A stretch of 64,000 nucleotides of DNA from Alphaproteobacteria bacterium (GTDB lineage Bacteria > Pseudomonadota > Alphaproteobacteria > MPNO01 > UBA2964). Both the position numbers and the translations under genes were made by a program. This document shows, one piece after another, positions 9,724-18,111 of the stretch; the first letter of the stretch is position 1, and every line of letters begins with the position of its first letter. Location: the NCBI GenBank assembly GCA_012103315.1, contig WLWZ01000003.1, positions 186,001 to 250,000 of the forward strand, written 5' to 3'. The notes under the pieces are model-generated. The model was given only the letters and a program-made list of their open reading frames with translations. It was not told where the DNA came from and searched no databases.

Positions 9724-10500
9724 TTAATTTCCTGGGAAAACCGCGACGCCGCTCATTCCCGGTTTTAGGGATGTCAAATCACCGAGGAGGCCGGCCGTAA
9801 TTTCAATTGACTGGCTAACCGGATCAACACGAGAGCCAATGGTTCGGATTTGTGCTGAATAGGAACGGTTTAGTTCTTCAATGCGAATATCCAGCTTTCG
9901 ACCAACCTTTATCCAACCGAGCCAACGAGATGGCACAATCACCCGGGCATCAAGATCCCGTTCATCAAGAATTTCAATCAACGGTGTTCCCGGCGTAACA
10001 CTCTCATGGGCATTAACCATGCGGCTCACCACTCTGCCAGCGAAAGGCGCCCGAATGGAGCACTCATGTAGTACCGCCAATACTTCTTCCAAAGCAGCAC
10101 GAGCTTTCAGCTGTTCTGCTCGAGCCAGTTCGAGTTGGAGCAATGACCCAGATTGCAATTTGCTGAGCTGCGTGCGGTTTTCATATGTCTTGGTCGCTGC
10201 CAACAAAGAGGCTTGCGCTTTGCGGCGCTGCGCTCTATGCGCTTGACAATCAAAGTTCACCAACCGCTCGCCCTTTTTGAAAGCAACGCCCGGTTCAGGC
10301 CCTATCGACAGAATGCGAGCAGTAATTCGGCTGGAAAGTTTAGCCTCACGGCGTGGCACAACCAATGCCCGAACCTCATTCTGACTAGCAGTTCGTGCTA
10401 AATTACGGGGTTCCGGCGATTTTGCCGTCTGAGCAGATGCACCTACCGCCGACGCAACGACCGCAAGAGTAATCAGCGCGAGACGGATTACCGGCTTCAT
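9724..10500 (-). CDS. HlyD/RND-type membrane fusion protein with signal peptide
   Basis: Periplasmic adaptor of about 258 residues counted from the ATG at 10500, which overlaps the TolC-like gene's stop (ATGA). An upstream in-frame start at 10530 is possible but would lie inside that gene and precede the signal peptide. Residues 1-24 (MKPVIRLALITLAVVASAVG) are a signal peptide ending ASA. A barrel-sandwich lies at about residues 45-75 and 140-170 (IRAPFAGRVVSRMVNAHESV) and encloses a short coiled-coil. It is the second adaptor in this operon and, unlike the other, is secreted across the membrane. Confidence 0.82.
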   Translation of the reverse strand: MKPVIRLALITLAVVASAVGASAQTAKSPEPRNLARTASQNEVRALVVPRREAKLSSRITARILSIGPEPGVAFKKGERLVNFDCQAHRAQRRKAQASLLAATKTYENRTQLSKLQSGSLLQLELARAEQLKARAALEEVLAVLHECSIRAPFAGRVVSRMVNAHESVTPGTPLIEILDERDLDARVIVPSRWLGWIKVGRKLDIRIEELNRSYSAQIRTIGSRVDPVSQSIEITAGLLGDLTSLKPGMSGVAVFPGN

Positions 10501-12275
10501 TGCAGTCGGATAGTTACCGGTAAATTCCACAATTCAGGATCATCAGCCAGCGTATCCTGCGTGCGTTGGACCGCATGGGACGGCGTCACGCTACCCGATA
10601 TCTGTCGTGGGGGAGTGCCAGCCTTCGGGCTAAAGATAAACATCCCTTTTCGAGGTAGTGCGGGTTGCTTATATGAAACACTCAATGCTGCATTAGGCGT
10701 TTCGTCATGAAATTCTGGATCGGCTTCGACAGGAAGTTCAGGCGGTAAGCTGGCGAGACCGTAGAGTTCGTTCCGACGTAAATTATCATCCGCCGACACA
10801 ACTTGTGCCAAGCCAAACAAGTCCGTGGCTTCTTGTTCAAGCGGCAGTGGATCACGACCAATAGCGTTGTATATCCGGCCAAAAGTGTTCTGCACTTCTG
10901 AATAGGAGAAATACAATTTGATCAGCGACAGCGCCCGGTTCGACGACCGCCGAATAAGTTCCAGCTCGTCGGTCATGTTGGCGGTGTTGAGATCCTTGCT
11001 CAGCTTGAGAATTCGAGAATCAACCGCTTCGAGTTCGGTAATAAAGCGATGCTTTTGGGCGGCAAGCCGATATTGATGATAGGCAATTCGAACCTGCGCC
11101 ATAATCGCCATAGTCAGCGCATACCGGCGAGCCCGTGAGACGCTGAGCTGCGCCTTGGCGACATCGATTTCCGCCGGTCCCTGGAACAGGCGGATAAGAT
11201 TGTAACTTAGCCGAACGTTATATTCGGCCCATTCATTGTTAAACAAATAGCTATTACTATCTGTCGCAAACGCCCCTTCGAATTCGAGCCGTGGGAACAT
11301 TTTGAAATAGGCTTTGCGAACTTCCGTCGAGTGAATTCGGTCTATGTAATGTTCTTCCCGCAGTTCAGGACGATCAATCAGGGCCTTTTTCTCTAAGTCC
11401 TTAATTCTGGCCGTAAAGACCGGCGGGCGGCGGACGTCATACCTAGGCAGTTTTAGAGTGTATTTCTCGCCAGGGCGGAGATTCATCAGGGCCGCGAGTT
11501 TCGCTTTTGCAACGCCGAGTTCTTTTCTGGCATCGGTCAATTCTTCAAGACGCTCCAACAATTCGCGCTGGAAGGTCAATGCTTCCATCGTCGGCTGCAG
11601 ACGTTTCTGTTCCAATTCACGCGACCGATCAATCGCCGAACGAACTCGAACAATTAGGCGATCTACTTCTGGCAGGAAGCTTTGTGCACTAACCGCCCGC
11701 CAATAGGCGTTGCGCACGTCGAGCATAATATTGTCGAGCACACGGCGAACCCGCTCGCGCGCGATCAATATCTGGTCAGAACTTTGCTGCGCTCGAGCGT
11801 AAGCTACACCGAAATCCAACACGTTCCACACTGCCGATAAACGGCCGGTAATACGGTCCCGATCCTGTGACGTCGATGCTTCGAGAGATTGTTCCCCGGT
11901 TAGAAGAGACGTGCTGGTTGAACCGCTGGGGTTGGTTCGACCCGAATATCCCGATTGTCCGACGATGCGGGGCAGCATGTCATACCGTGCGAGACGGAAT
12001 TCACCGGCGGCAAAGGCCTGTTCGACGATTTTGAGACGATGATCAAGATTATAGCGAACGGCGCGGGCGACGACCTCGCCAAAATCCATGGCGCCGGCAA
12101 CCGGCTCCTGATCCGTAAACATCATTTTCAGATCGGATTGAGCATTCGATTTACGCTCAGCATCCGTATGCGGCTCAGTATAAACCGAACACCCTGCAAC
12201 AAATGCAACAAGCGGCAGCAGGAGAGCAGCCTTCGCCGTCCTGCGCGCATGCAGTCTAAAACTGTTCGTTACCAT
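10497..12275 (-). CDS. TolC-like outer membrane efflux lipoprotein
   Basis: Outer-membrane channel component of 592 residues. The N-terminus has a lipoprotein signal with lipobox AFVAGC (Cys29). The body shows two OEP-like halves rich in long alpha-helices (LIVRVRSAIDRSRELEQKR; AQLSVSRARRYALTMAIMAQV), as in TolC-family trimers. The protein is longer than classical TolC (about 470) because of a C-terminal extension of about 100 residues with no recognisable domain. It is the first gene of the export operon; 131 bases separate it from the DUF4347 gene upstream. An AGGGG Shine-Dalgarno precedes the ATG. Confidence 0.87.
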   Translation of the reverse strand: MVTNSFRLHARRTAKAALLLPLVAFVAGCSVYTEPHTDAERKSNAQSDLKMMFTDQEPVAGAMDFGEVVARAVRYNLDHRLKIVEQAFAAGEFRLARYDMLPRIVGQSGYSGRTNPSGSTSTSLLTGEQSLEASTSQDRDRITGRLSAVWNVLDFGVAYARAQQSSDQILIARERVRRVLDNIMLDVRNAYWRAVSAQSFLPEVDRLIVRVRSAIDRSRELEQKRLQPTMEALTFQRELLERLEELTDARKELGVAKAKLAALMNLRPGEKYTLKLPRYDVRRPPVFTARIKDLEKKALIDRPELREEHYIDRIHSTEVRKAYFKMFPRLEFEGAFATDSNSYLFNNEWAEYNVRLSYNLIRLFQGPAEIDVAKAQLSVSRARRYALTMAIMAQVRIAYHQYRLAAQKHRFITELEAVDSRILKLSKDLNTANMTDELELIRRSSNRALSLIKLYFSYSEVQNTFGRIYNAIGRDPLPLEQEATDLFGLAQVVSADDNLRRNELYGLASLPPELPVEADPEFHDETPNAALSVSYKQPALPRKGMFIFSPKAGTPPRQISGSVTPSHAVQRTQDTLADDPELWNLPVTIRLQ

Positions 12276-12406
12276 TGACCCCTATGAGACCCCTTAATCT
12301 TGCCCGCTAGGTCGTACTCTAGCCCAAATTCAATTAATTAAACCTTATAGTTAACGCACACATAGCATTTCACGGTGCTAATGCCCAGCAAAGTTTACGA
12401 CACCCC

Positions 12407-15070
12407 TTAGGCGGCTTGCGCTACCAATTCCGCGGGTGCGGCGCCAACTGGCGTCAGCGATGCCAACAGATTATCGCGACGGTCATCAAACGCATTCGCT
12501 TCGGTGTCGAGCTGTGCCGTCAAACCAAGCACACCCTGCAAATCAAACGCAACTGCCTCTGAGTTAGCAGGTTGCTGGTTTTCACCCTCAAGGCTGGTCA
12601 GTTGGCCATCGCCAATTTGCTGCTGTGGATTGCCGTCAACATCTCGTTCGAGATTATTCTCTGGCGGGGCCCATTGTTGGCCTGAATCGTTGGGCTGGCC
12701 CTCGACACCGCCATTCTCAAACAGGAAGAACCTCTCATTCGGACGTGGCGGCTGGTTTTCGTCGCCAACCTGGCGCTGTAGACCACCATCAAGCCCTAGA
12801 TAGAAGCGCTCTTCCTCAGGACTAAGGAGCTGCCCATCAGGCCGGGTAACAGGCCCGATATCGCCGAAGAGACCACCAAAACCATCGTTATTACCTTCCT
12901 GGAGCCGTTCGACCTGGCCATTTGGACCAATGCCAAAGCGTTCCTGAGGTCCAGCGTTGCTGCCCGACGTCGGCGCCAGATTATCAAATGCCGTATTGAT
13001 ACTATTTAGATCGGCAGGGCCCGTAGAATTCTGGGCACCTAGGCCATCGTTCGTAGTGTTTCTAGCATCCGAGGGTTGAATCTGACCATCTGCCCCGAGG
13101 GAGAAGACCTGCTGTGCGCTGTCATTTGTTTGCTGCGGCGCGAACGTATCGCCAGTATTCAGGAAAAAACTTTCCTGAGCCGGATTTAGAATCTGACCGT
13201 TGTCTCCAGTAGGGCCACCAGGATTACCGCCTGCGCCTGGCGTAAGAGCATTGAGTACAGCACCGATATTGCCGGAGCTCGTGCGCTCACCCTGTGGGTT
13301 CAAATTACGGTGATCCCCTAAACCGCCAGTCCCAAAGGTCGCATCATTGATGTTGGCATCCTGATTACCGGTCACGGCATTTTGCAGCGAGAAACCCGCA
13401 CCGGTACCAATACCGGACTTCACATCAGTTGTGTTGCCATCATATTGCGCCAAGATTGAACTATCACGCCCATTAACCGCATGGCCAACGTGCAGGCCAA
13501 TCGTCCCATAGTCGGGCACAGGGTTGGACAAATCTCGCGGCGCATCATTATGGAAATTCGAAGCGCTATCGCCATTCGGCCGGAAAATGTCTGGCTCGAT
13601 CTCTTCGGGCGTGTCATCAGTAACCGGTGGCGTTGCAGGCGGGTCAGGGGTAGGTGTGGGATTCGGACCCGGCGTTGGTGGTGGCCCGGGTGGTGTCGGA
13701 GGAATTACTGTGGTATCCGACGTTGCCAAGAAGTCCAACCGCAGATCTGTTAAACCGTTCGTTGTGGCAAAGGTCATTCTCAGAGAAGTGATCTCCGTAA
13801 AGTCGGCAGCGCCAGCGCCACCTGCCTTAGCGGTAAACGCTCCATACAGCGCCGCAAACGCGGTCGCAGTTCCGCTAGCTACAGGACCACCAGCAACAAG
13901 TACTGGGCCTGGCAGAGTAACACCGGGCGTAGCAAGAGTCAGCTCGGAAATCCGTCCCCCTGAAGACGTAACTTCCAACGTCAAATTATTGGTGAAGTCA
14001 GAATTAGTTATATTGAAGAGAAATCGGTCATGCACACCGCTATTTGCGCCATCGAAAGTAAAATCTGTCCCCGCAAATCCGCCTGTACCAACCCCATCAT
14101 ACAGGATTTCAACGGTCGCTTGAGAACCAACGCCATTACCGAAAGATACTTCCCCAGGGTTAGTAGCGGAGTCAACTTCAAAGGTAGAGGCTGTACCAGC
14201 AGTTGCTGTGATAGTAATTTCGCGCTCTGTTCCGAAAATAGATGCGTCGTTAACGGCGCTCGTTAACGGCGTCCCAGCAGTTCCTGGGTCTGTGTCGACA
14301 AGCTGATTGGCATCATATGTATCGATCGTTATTAGGGCACCGCCGAATGCGGCCATTGAGGTAGCGGTAATTGTATCAGCGGCCTCAATTATCCCCGTGG
14401 TATGCTCCAGTACCCAGTCGCCGCCCTGATCGGCGGCACCTGTAATATCGGTTGACGCGGCGATGTCAGCACCAGACAGCTGCGCAAGCTCCGCCACAAG
14501 CGCTTCGCCAGTGCTCCCACCTGCAATATTACAGCCGTAAAACAAAATATCGGCGCTGTCACTCAGCGCATCACCCCAGCTCGCGATCTGTGAGGCATAG
14601 GCACCAATCGTATCATTTGAAAGAACGGCATTCCCAAGGGTCGCCGTACCATCGTTACCATGTGACAGGATATGAATCGCATCAATACCTGTGCGGCCTT
14701 CAAGAGCAGCGGATATCTGTGAAATACCGTCGCTATTGGCGTCCAGAACAATAACCTCGACACCATTTGGCAAACCAGCAATCAATGCCTCATAATTTTC
14801 AACACCGGCATCAACGAATGCGATTTCCGTGACCGAACTACCGCTATTTTCAGAATTATCTTCTGCGGGCGCGAGGCTATCGACAAGAGTCTGCGTCTCA
14901 CTTTGTTGTTCACCGTCTGCTGAGGATGCGTCTGGCACAGAGGCAACAGCGTCTACGACTGTCACCGCCGCGGCACCATCAAGCATAAAGCGCGGTTCAA
15001 GGGCGCGAGCGAAAAGAACCCGGCCAGTTGAATTTTCGAGAATTGCTGGTGTATCTGAAACTTTGGTCAC
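12407..15070 (-). CDS. LEPR-XLL / DUF4347 surface or secreted protein with PEP-CTERM-paralogous domain
   Basis: 887 residues, probably the cargo of the export operon just downstream. Residues 24-30 (LEPRFML) match the LEPR-XLL motif found at the start of large type I-exported proteins. Residues about 80-235 are a DUF4347 domain (VDAGVENYEALIAG, HILSHGNDGT, LFYGCNIAGG). Residues about 247-455 are homologous to the three PEP-CTERM proteins encoded upstream. A proline-rich linker (about 456-490) leads to a low-complexity Gly/Asn/Gln region containing about five imperfect ERFxLxxxG repeats. There is no PEP-CTERM tail and no classical signal peptide. A sigma-54 promoter lies 56 bases upstream of the ATG. 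Confidence 0.82.
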   Translation of the reverse strand: MTKVSDTPAILENSTGRVLFARALEPRFMLDGAAAVTVVDAVASVPDASSADGEQQSETQTLVDSLAPAEDNSENSGSSVTEIAFVDAGVENYEALIAGLPNGVEVIVLDANSDGISQISAALEGRTGIDAIHILSHGNDGTATLGNAVLSNDTIGAYASQIASWGDALSDSADILFYGCNIAGGSTGEALVAELAQLSGADIAASTDITGAADQGGDWVLEHTTGIIEAADTITATSMAAFGGALITIDTYDANQLVDTDPGTAGTPLTSAVNDASIFGTEREITITATAGTASTFEVDSATNPGEVSFGNGVGSQATVEILYDGVGTGGFAGTDFTFDGANSGVHDRFLFNITNSDFTNNLTLEVTSSGGRISELTLATPGVTLPGPVLVAGGPVASGTATAFAALYGAFTAKAGGAGAADFTEITSLRMTFATTNGLTDLRLDFLATSDTTVIPPTPPGPPPTPGPNPTPTPDPPATPPVTDDTPEEIEPDIFRPNGDSASNFHNDAPRDLSNPVPDYGTIGLHVGHAVNGRDSSILAQYDGNTTDVKSGIGTGAGFSLQNAVTGNQDANINDATFGTGGLGDHRNLNPQGERTSSGNIGAVLNALTPGAGGNPGGPTGDNGQILNPAQESFFLNTGDTFAPQQTNDSAQQVFSLGADGQIQPSDARNTTNDGLGAQNSTGPADLNSINTAFDNLAPTSGSNAGPQERFGIGPNGQVERLQEGNNDGFGGLFGDIGPVTRPDGQLLSPEEERFYLGLDGGLQRQVGDENQPPRPNERFFLFENGGVEGQPNDSGQQWAPPENNLERDVDGNPQQQIGDGQLTSLEGENQQPANSEAVAFDLQGVLGLTAQLDTEANAFDDRRDNLLASLTPVGAAPAELVAQAA

Positions 15071-15125
15071 GATATGCGCCTTCTCTATAGAAAATGAGAC
15101 GAACTAATTCTTCGTTCAAACATAC

Positions 15126-15140
15126 GCAAGAACTGTGCCA
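15126..15140 (-). promoter_or_regulatory. Sigma-54 (-24/-12) promoter of the DUF4347 gene
   Basis: On the minus strand the sequence reads TGGCAC-AGTTC-TTGC, an exact match to the sigma-54 core TGGCAC-N5-TTGC. The -12 element is 56 bases upstream of the ATG at 15070, which places the transcript start about 40-45 bases before the gene. The same element occurs before the PEP-CTERM gene at 17774. Confidence 0.75.
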
Positions 15141-15297
15141 AACTACAAAGTCAATAGAATCAACTGTTTATACCATAGGTCACGGCCAGATGTAAAGGAT
15201 TGAGACAATTGTATGGGAAGATTGTCGAAAATTTGACCCGTTTTTTTCAATGGCGTTATGAGGTGTTTTTAAAGAAAGCTGTTTCATATTGACGATT

Positions 15298-15321
15298 AAA
15301 AAAAAGCGCCGAAAAGGCGCT
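15298..15321 (-). terminator. Rho-independent terminator after PEP-CTERM gene B
   Basis: On the minus strand: AGCGCC-TTTTC-GGCGCT, a 6-bp perfect stem followed by seven T. It lies 29 bases after the stop of the gene at 15350-16147, so that gene is not transcribed into the DUF4347 gene. Confidence 0.85.
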
Positions 15322-15349
15322 GTATTCTGCAGTAGATTGAGACTGAATT

Positions 15350-16147
15350 TTACGCTTTTTTCAGAAGCCGGCGCCGGTAGCGCGCCATCACGAGAATACC
15401 TAGACCTAACATCATCAACGTTTGAGGTTCGGACACTGCGGGTGGTGGGTCAGGTGGCGGCGTTGACGTCGGCGGAGGCGGAGGTGGGGACGATAATAAT
15501 GCAGTGGTGTCAGAAGTAACTAAGTAATCGAGATGTAAGTCGGTTGCGGGTGAAACTGTGGTCATTGTCAATTTAAGAGATTCCAAGGCAGAGAAATCCG
15601 CCGCGCCGGTACCGCCTGCCTTTGGCAGAAAACTGGCAAAATTAATGGCAAAGGCGGTGCTCGAGAAGACGAATGACGGCATGGCAATATCTACTTCTGA
15701 GACTGCACCGCCAGCAGACGTAACCTCCATAGTCAAATTGGTAGAAAAATCTGCAAAATCAACACTGAATAGGAAACGGTCATGAGCACCGCCTTCTGTA
15801 AAATCCGTGGGAGCAAAACCGCTAGTTCCCACAGCATCATAAACAATCTCTACTGAAGCTTGAGACCCAACACTGTTTTCGAAGGTAGCGAAGCCGGGGC
15901 TAGTCGCCGGGTTTACCGAAAACGTTGAGTTTGCGCCCGACAGGGCTACGATCGATATCTCGCGCTCAGCACCAAAAATGCTGGTTACATCATTCGCAAT
16001 TGACAATGATGGCGTTCCCGTCGTCGCGGGGTCGGTATCAACTGCCTGATTGAAGTCAAACGTGTCGATAGTCAGAGCATTGGTGTTCAAGCTCCAAAAC
16101 AAAACAAACGCTACTACAGCATTAGAAACTAGCTTCGTCACTTGCAT
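15350..16147 (-). CDS. PEP-CTERM sorting domain protein (paralogue B)
   Basis: Exported protein of 265 residues: signal peptide (residues 1-24, NAVVAFVLFWSLNTNA), a body homologous to residues 247-455 of the DUF4347 protein, a proline-rich linker (SSPPPPPPTSTPPPDPPPA) and a C-terminal PEP-CTERM signal (SEPQTLMMLGLGILVMARYRRR). The tail should be recognised by an exosortase, which is not in this window. Recurring body motifs are GxEREISI, VGSQASVEIVYD and GAADF. It is flanked by hairpin terminators on both sides and so is probably monocistronic. Confidence 0.82.
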   Translation of the reverse strand: MQVTKLVSNAVVAFVLFWSLNTNALTIDTFDFNQAVDTDPATTGTPSLSIANDVTSIFGAEREISIVALSGANSTFSVNPATSPGFATFENSVGSQASVEIVYDAVGTSGFAPTDFTEGGAHDRFLFSVDFADFSTNLTMEVTSAGGAVSEVDIAMPSFVFSSTAFAINFASFLPKAGGTGAADFSALESLKLTMTTVSPATDLHLDYLVTSDTTALLSSPPPPPPTSTPPPDPPPAVSEPQTLMMLGLGILVMARYRRRLLKKA

Positions 16148-16246
16148 TCACACCCTGTCAATCACTCTAATATTTTGAACGATGCAACAAAGAAATACAA
16201 CCTTTGAAAGGCATCAAATAACTAGATAAAAATCAACATTAGATAC

Positions 16247-16269
16247 AAAAAAAGCGCCTAAAAGGCGCT
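16247..16269 (-). terminator. Rho-independent terminator after PEP-CTERM gene C
   Basis: Minus strand: AGCGCC-TTTTA-GGCGCT followed by a run of T. The stem is identical to the terminator at 15298-15321. It lies 29 bases past the stop of the gene at 16298, so the gene-plus-terminator unit looks duplicated as a block. Confidence 0.85.
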
Positions 16270-16297
16270 GGTTTGTATCCTAAATTGAAGCTAAGTA

Positions 16298-17026
16298 TTA
16301 CGCTGTTTTCAGAAGACGCCGCCGGTAACCAGCCATTCCAATCAGCGCAAGACTGAAAATCGCCATGGTCCCTGGTTCTGAAACTTCAGGCGGAATTTCT
16401 GTTACATCTGCTGTTGATAAAAAGTCGAGCCTAAGATCTGTCAAGGCGACTGTCGTATCAAAGGTCATTTTGAGCGATTCAATTGCCGAAAAGTCAGCGG
16501 CACCGGATGCCCCGGCCTGGGTCGTAAAAGAGCTGTACAGAATACCAAACGGAATATCACCAAAAGCGGGCGCCGGCGTCCCAATTGAAACTTCAGACAC
16601 AGCACCACCGGCTGACGTCACTTCCATGGTCAAATTCATGGTAAAGTCGGCGAACTTAACATTAAACAGGAAACGGTCATCAGCACCCCCAGACGTAAAA
16701 TCCGTGGCTGCAAATCCGCCAGTACCAACGCCATCATAAAGGATTTCGACAGATGACTGACTGCCAACACCATTTGCAAATGATATTTGCCCGGGGTTAG
16801 TCCCAGAATTGACCGTCACTGAAGAGGCGGTGCCAGAAATTGGCGTAATTGAAATCTCACGCTCTGTACCCAAAATACTCCCATCACTAACCGACGAGGA
16901 CGAAGCACCGCCTGAAGTATTCAAACCTTGAAACGCGTCATAAGAATCAATCGTAAGCGCGGAAGCACCGCTGGTCATCGCCACAAAGGCGATTGCTGCT
17001 ACTATCGGAGTGAACTTACGAGACAA
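16298..17026 (-). CDS. PEP-CTERM sorting domain protein (paralogue C)
   Basis: 242 residues: signal peptide (PIVAAIAFVAMTSGASA), the shared beta-rich domain (ILGTEREISI, FANGVGSQSSVEILYDG, DDRFLFNVKFADF, GAADFSAIESLKM), then the sorting tail SEPGTMAIFSLALIGMAGYRRR. The start codon is TTG at 17026 with an AGGT sequence upstream; a later ATG would cut the signal peptide. Only 34 bases separate it from gene D upstream, so the two may share the sigma-54 promoter of D. Of the three PEP-CTERM proteins it reads closest to the domain inside the DUF4347 protein. Confidence 0.82.
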   Translation of the reverse strand: MSRKFTPIVAAIAFVAMTSGASALTIDSYDAFQGLNTSGGASSSSVSDGSILGTEREISITPISGTASSVTVNSGTNPGQISFANGVGSQSSVEILYDGVGTGGFAATDFTSGGADDRFLFNVKFADFTMNLTMEVTSAGGAVSEVSIGTPAPAFGDIPFGILYSSFTTQAGASGAADFSAIESLKMTFDTTVALTDLRLDFLSTADVTEIPPEVSEPGTMAIFSLALIGMAGYRRRLLKTA

Positions 17027-17060
17027 GACTTTTACCTAGTTGGGGGTTAATAACGTTGAA

Positions 17061-17774
17061 TTATGAACGTTTATTCAAACGTCGGCGATAACCTGCAAGC
17101 CCAATCAAACCTAGACCAAGGAACGCCAAAGCTGAAGGCTCAGGGATCGTAATATCAGGAACGGTATTTGACGTTCCAAAGAAATCAATTTGTAAATCTT
17201 CAGCGCCATTAGCTGTCGTGAAGGTGAATGAAATTTGAGTTACGTCAGTAAAGTCAGCCCCACTACCCGCAGTCGTTGTGAAGCTTGAATATAATAGATC
17301 GAGGTTGGTTGCGGCGCCAACAAAGAAAAATCCCGGATCGGTAATTTGCGAAGACCCACCAACACTATCCGTAACATCGACTTGAATGGCAATCTGAAAA
17401 TCAGACTGCAACCCAACTATCCGAATGCCATCGTCCCCACCAGCCGTGAAATCCGTCGATGCAAATCCACTACCCGTACCGTCATAGAGGACTGTCGTGA
17501 TTGAGTTACCAGCATCACCATCAATAACCATCGTGCCGAGCTGTCCTGGATTATTAACCCGATAAACAGTACCGCTGCCGCCTACTTGATCGACGGTAAC
17601 AGTTCTATCGCCACCAAGAATAGTTCCACCTGCGATGGTTTCCGTAAACGGGGAACCGGGCGAAACACCAGATATGGTTTGCGTATCATCAAACGTATCG
17701 ATGATGGCCGCATTTGCACTGCCGCTCGCCAAAAGCGCTACTGCTGCGACTGCACCTAAAAATCCGTACTTCAT
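17061..17774 (-). CDS. PEP-CTERM sorting domain protein (paralogue D)
   Basis: 237 residues: signal peptide (MKYGFLGAVAAVALLASGSANA), a more divergent copy of the shared domain (TILGGDRTVTVD, TTVLYDGTGSGFASTDFT, LYSSFTTTAGSGADFTD), and the clearest sorting tail of the set (IPEPSALAFLGLGLIGLAGYRRR). Expected fate is export by Sec, then exosortase processing and release or anchoring in an exopolysaccharide matrix. A sigma-54 promoter lies 41 bases upstream. It may be cotranscribed with gene C. Confidence 0.83.
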   Translation of the reverse strand: MKYGFLGAVAAVALLASGSANAAIIDTFDDTQTISGVSPGSPFTETIAGGTILGGDRTVTVDQVGGSGTVYRVNNPGQLGTMVIDGDAGNSITTVLYDGTGSGFASTDFTAGGDDGIRIVGLQSDFQIAIQVDVTDSVGGSSQITDPGFFFVGAATNLDLLYSSFTTTAGSGADFTDVTQISFTFTTANGAEDLQIDFFGTSNTVPDITIPEPSALAFLGLGLIGLAGYRRRLNKRS

Positions 17775-17814
17775 GGTCTTGTTCCTAAAAACAAAATATT
17801 CTGCCCACTATCGT

Positions 17815-17829
17815 GCAAGAGCTGTGCCA
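17815..17829 (-). promoter_or_regulatory. Sigma-54 (-24/-12) promoter of PEP-CTERM gene D
   Basis: Minus strand TGGCAC-AGCTC-TTGC, an exact core match. It lies 41 bases before the ATG at 17774. The flanks also match those of the 15126-15140 site (GCAAGA-CTGTGCCAA on the plus strand), so the two promoters are related by duplication or strong constraint. Confidence 0.77.
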
Positions 17830-18043
17830 ACTAACCAGTTTCTTTGTTTTTCAATCACTTACAAATACTATCTACGAGTTAGATTCAAAAACTGTAAAGA
17901 ATCCCGACATTAACCAAAGCGTTCTGTAATCATTCTGTGACTCTCTGTAACAGAGTCCTCTCTCAATCTGCTGTTCGTAACCTACAGAGCGCTGAAAGTC
18001 AAGGAATCTGCGGCTCCGGGAGAGTCTGAGTGACCACACAATC

Positions 18044-18076
18044 AAAAAGGGCACCGACCGTTGCCAGCCGATGCCC
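18044..18076 (-). terminator. Rho-independent terminator of the Rieske oxygenase gene
   Basis: On the minus strand a 10-bp stem (GGGCATCGGC with GTCGGTGCCC, two G-T pairs) closes an 8-base loop and is followed by TTTTT. It starts about 35 bases after the stop codon at 18112. Confidence 0.85.
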
Positions 18077-18111
18077 TGAATTTCTATAAGCGTTCGCGTT
18101 AGACGGACATT

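Larger units (their letters stand above)
17775..18111. other. Intergenic region with sigma-54 promoter and terminator
   Basis: 337 bases without a gene. The left end holds the -24/-12 promoter of gene D; the right end holds the hairpin terminator of the Rieske oxygenase gene. No open frame with coding character is seen between them. Confidence 0.7.

Noticed and set aside
13524..14123. 199-codon plus-strand frame
   Set aside because: Antisense to the DUF4347 gene in its proline-rich and beta-rich region; no recognisable domain.
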